Part shown: positions 6,220 through 7,623 of the stretch, piece after piece | How the letters are laid out: every line of letters starts with the position of its first letter | How positions within the stretch are numbered: the first letter of the stretch is position 1 | NCBI GenBank assembly: GCA_958405585.1 | Contig: CATYEP010000084.1 | Span: forward strand, 1 to 7,623 | Source: an uncultured Eubacteriales bacterium | GTDB taxonomy: Bacteria; Bacillota; Clostridia; Christensenellales; Borkfalkiaceae | Direction of reading: 5' to 3' | DNA: 7,623 nt | The notes under the pieces: generated by a model | Database searches by the model: none | Told to the model about the DNA's origin: nothing | What the model saw: the letters and a program-made list of their open reading frames with translations, nothing else | Program-made: the position numbers and the translations under genes

Positions 6220-7160
6220 AACAGAACGGGGCGATGAAAGTGTTGCGGTTTCTGAAAGAACCTAAACTTTGGTTTTGTGTTTTGGCTTGGTGTCTGACGG
6301 CAGTTTTTATAGCGGGGGCTGTTGCGGCTGCTGCGATCGGAGGGCTTGACCCGATATCGTACGTTCTCTATGCCGGAGCAGCGGTGCTTTTGGGATATAC
6401 GGTTTATACGGTCATACATTGTGCACCGCAGGTAAAGACAGTTGTTGTGGAAACAGCGAAGCGCCATCGGTTTACGGGGAATCTGATCGGCGATTACGGA
6501 TTTCGGACGATCGTGTTTGCGGTATGTTCCTTTGCGGTGAATGCGGCGTACGTGATTTTGAATGCAGTGCTTGCGTTTTTAGCTGATTCCGTTTGGTATG
6601 CTTCGGTCGCGGGGTATTATTTATTTTTAAGCGGTTTGCGGTTCGGGATTTTGTCGGGCGGGCATAAGGTACGGCAAAAAGCGGGCGAGGACGCAAAAAA
6701 ACTTTACGAAGGTAAGCTGAAATTGTACAGGGGTTGCGGAATTGCTTTGCTGGTGCTGGAAACGGCATTGGCGGGCGCCGTAACGCAGATGGTGCTTTCG
6801 GACAGTCCGTCCGTGCATACGCAGATCATGGCGATCGGGTCGGCTGCTTATACTTTTTATAAAGTGACCCTTGCAATCTATAATCTTGCCAAGGTGAAAA
6901 GGTATAAGGATCCTTTGCTGCAGAGCTTTCGGAATATCAATCTGACGGATGCCTCCGTTTCGTTGCTGGCATTGCAGACGACATTGGTGACCGTGTTCTC
7001 GGAAGGTACAGATGCGAAAATGAAAATTCTGAACTGCGTGACGGGATTTTTTGTGTGTATGCTGACCATCGTACTGGGAATATTCATGATTGTGCGTGCG
7101 AATCAAATGCTGAAAGGGCTTAAAGAGGTGACGGATACAGATGGAAGAGCGGAAAGATAA
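6216..7160 (+). CDS. Conserved-looking polytopic membrane protein of unknown function
   Basis: I do not recognise the family of this 314-residue protein. It appears to have eight membrane segments, at about 19-41, 47-69, 97-122, 127-148, 173-194, 204-225, 244-262 and 272-293. Three longer, charged soluble stretches lie between them: around 71-96, 149-172 (basic, KVRQKAGEDAKKLYEGKLKL) and 226-243. By the positive-inside trend these are probably cytoplasmic. No ATP-binding or metal-binding motif is visible. The ATG overlaps the kinase stop (ATGA), which implies translational coupling and a role linked to the two-component system, for instance as a signal partner of the kinase or as its output. 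A second in-frame ATG at 6234 would shorten the protein by six residues; the overlapping start is preferred because the same junction type is used by the gene before it. Confidence 0.8.
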   Translation: MKQNGAMKVLRFLKEPKLWFCVLAWCLTAVFIAGAVAAAAIGGLDPISYVLYAGAAVLLGYTVYTVIHCAPQVKTVVVETAKRHRFTGNLIGDYGFRTIVFAVCSFAVNAAYVILNAVLAFLADSVWYASVAGYYLFLSGLRFGILSGGHKVRQKAGEDAKKLYEGKLKLYRGCGIALLVLETALAGAVTQMVLSDSPSVHTQIMAIGSAAYTFYKVTLAIYNLAKVKRYKDPLLQSFRNINLTDASVSLLALQTTLVTVFSEGTDAKMKILNCVTGFFVCMLTIVLGIFMIVRANQMLKGLKEVTDTDGRAER

Positions 7161-7533
7161 AAAATTTGAATACAGTTATCGCGCTCCGACCGAAGAAGAA
7201 CGTCGGGAGATCGAGAGTATCCGGAGATTTTACGGCGGACAGGAAAGTAAATTCATGCGCCTGAAAAAACTGGATGCGCGGGTCAGAAATGTTGCCGCAG
7301 GCTGTGCGTTGAGCATGGGTGTTTTGGGATGTCTGGTGTTTGGACTGGGCATGAGCATGATCCTTGTATGGAATCTGACGGCGGCGGGAATAGCGGTTGC
7401 AGCGGCTGGCGTCGTTCCGATGCTGTTGGCAAATCCCGTGTACAATGCCGTATTGAAAAGGAATAAGAAAAAATACGGCGATGAAATTTTGCGCCTTGCT
7501 GAGGAATGTGAGAAGATCGGGAAGGGTGATTGA
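7141..7533 (+). CDS. Small two-span membrane protein (family often labelled 'dihydropteridine reductase')
   Basis: This 130-residue protein has a charged N-terminal part (1-50, with FEYSYRAPTEEERREIESIR and LKKLDARVRN), two membrane spans (about 51-75 and 78-100, including GFGMSM-like GLGMSMILVW at 68-77) and a charged C-terminal helix (105-130). From memory it resembles small Firmicutes membrane proteins that carry the database label dihydropteridine reductase. Nothing here looks like a nucleotide-binding or reductase domain, so I treat that label as unsupported and the function as unknown. The ATG at 7141 lies 10 bases after GAGGTG (7125-7130) and overlaps the previous gene by 20 bases in another frame, so it is the fourth gene of the two-component operon. 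A helper of the kinase or of the adjacent membrane protein is possible. Confidence 0.78.
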   Translation: MEERKDKKFEYSYRAPTEEERREIESIRRFYGGQESKFMRLKKLDARVRNVAAGCALSMGVLGCLVFGLGMSMILVWNLTAAGIAVAAAGVVPMLLANPVYNAVLKRNKKKYGDEILRLAEECEKIGKGD

Positions 7534-7623
7534 AAAACGGCAGACGCATTGCGCCGTACCGTAAAGAGATAATATATAGCAAAAGGAAAGGGAGAGAACG
7601 AAGCGCGGCTCGTCAATGACGAG
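7534..7623. other. Non-coding 3' end with inverted repeat cut by the window edge
   Basis: No convincing gene lies after the stop at 7533. The last 15 bases form CTCGTCA-A-TGACGAG (7609-7623), with 7-bp arms that reach the window end. The left side continues as GCGCGG (7603-7608), so the stem may extend beyond the edge and could be the operon's terminator. This cannot be decided without the following bases, including whether a T-run follows. Confidence 0.35.

Noticed and set aside
7537..7557. Hairpin ACGGC/GCCGT just after the last stop codon as a terminator
   Set aside because: The stem is five base pairs with an 11-base loop and no T-run follows.

Overview
The window reads as a chromosomal segment of a low- to mid-GC Gram-positive anaerobe, most likely class Clostridia (Bacillota). 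The reasons are strong AGGAG-type ribosome binding sites, GTGA/ATGA/TAATG gene overlaps, a Dlt-like envelope gene set, and a small membrane protein of a type I recall mainly from Firmicutes. The genus cannot be fixed from the sequence. All eight supported genes lie on the + strand and fill almost the whole window. No RNA gene, mobile element, CRISPR array or phage gene is visible.

Block 1 (1-4311) is a compact five-gene cluster whose 5' end lies outside the window. In order it holds the C-terminus of an MBOAT membrane O-acyltransferase (DltB/AlgI type), a membrane-anchored SGNH/DltD-like protein, an amino-acid adenylating enzyme of DltA type, a fold-type III PLP enzyme of the diaminopimelate/ornithine decarboxylase superfamily, and a small acyl carrier protein. 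The parts match D-alanylation of teichoic acids (DltA, DltB, DltC, DltD), but a decarboxylase is added. The ligase pocket also differs from DltA: Lys209 at a substrate-facing position, and Ser277 where DltA has its D-Ala-selective Cys. The ligase + decarboxylase + carrier trio recalls BtrJ/BtrK/BtrI of butirosin biosynthesis and the exosortase-A-associated ligase/decarboxylase/ACP sets. My inference is that an amino acid is loaded on the carrier, decarboxylated there (or beforehand), and the resulting aminoacyl group is passed by the MBOAT/DltD-like pair to an envelope polymer or lipid. A strong intrinsic terminator (4323-4365) closes the block.

The intergenic region 4312-4507 holds the terminator, an extended -10 promoter (4372-4399), TTTACA/TTAACA-like elements at 11-bp spacing (4425-4463), and a second candidate promoter (4450-4478) just downstream of and overlapping those repeats. 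The spacing is typical of PhoB/OmpR-family response-regulator sites, so autoregulation is likely.

Block 2 (4508-7533) is a second operon: an OmpR/PhoB-type response regulator, a sensor kinase with two membrane spans and almost no extracellular domain, an eight-span membrane protein of unknown function, and a two-span small membrane protein of a family often labelled, probably wrongly, dihydropteridine reductase. Each gene overlaps the next by 4 to 20 bases, which points to one transcript and translational coupling. A link between the two blocks (the two-component system sensing the envelope and controlling its modification) is plausible but not shown. The last 90 bases are non-coding and end in an inverted repeat cut by the window edge.
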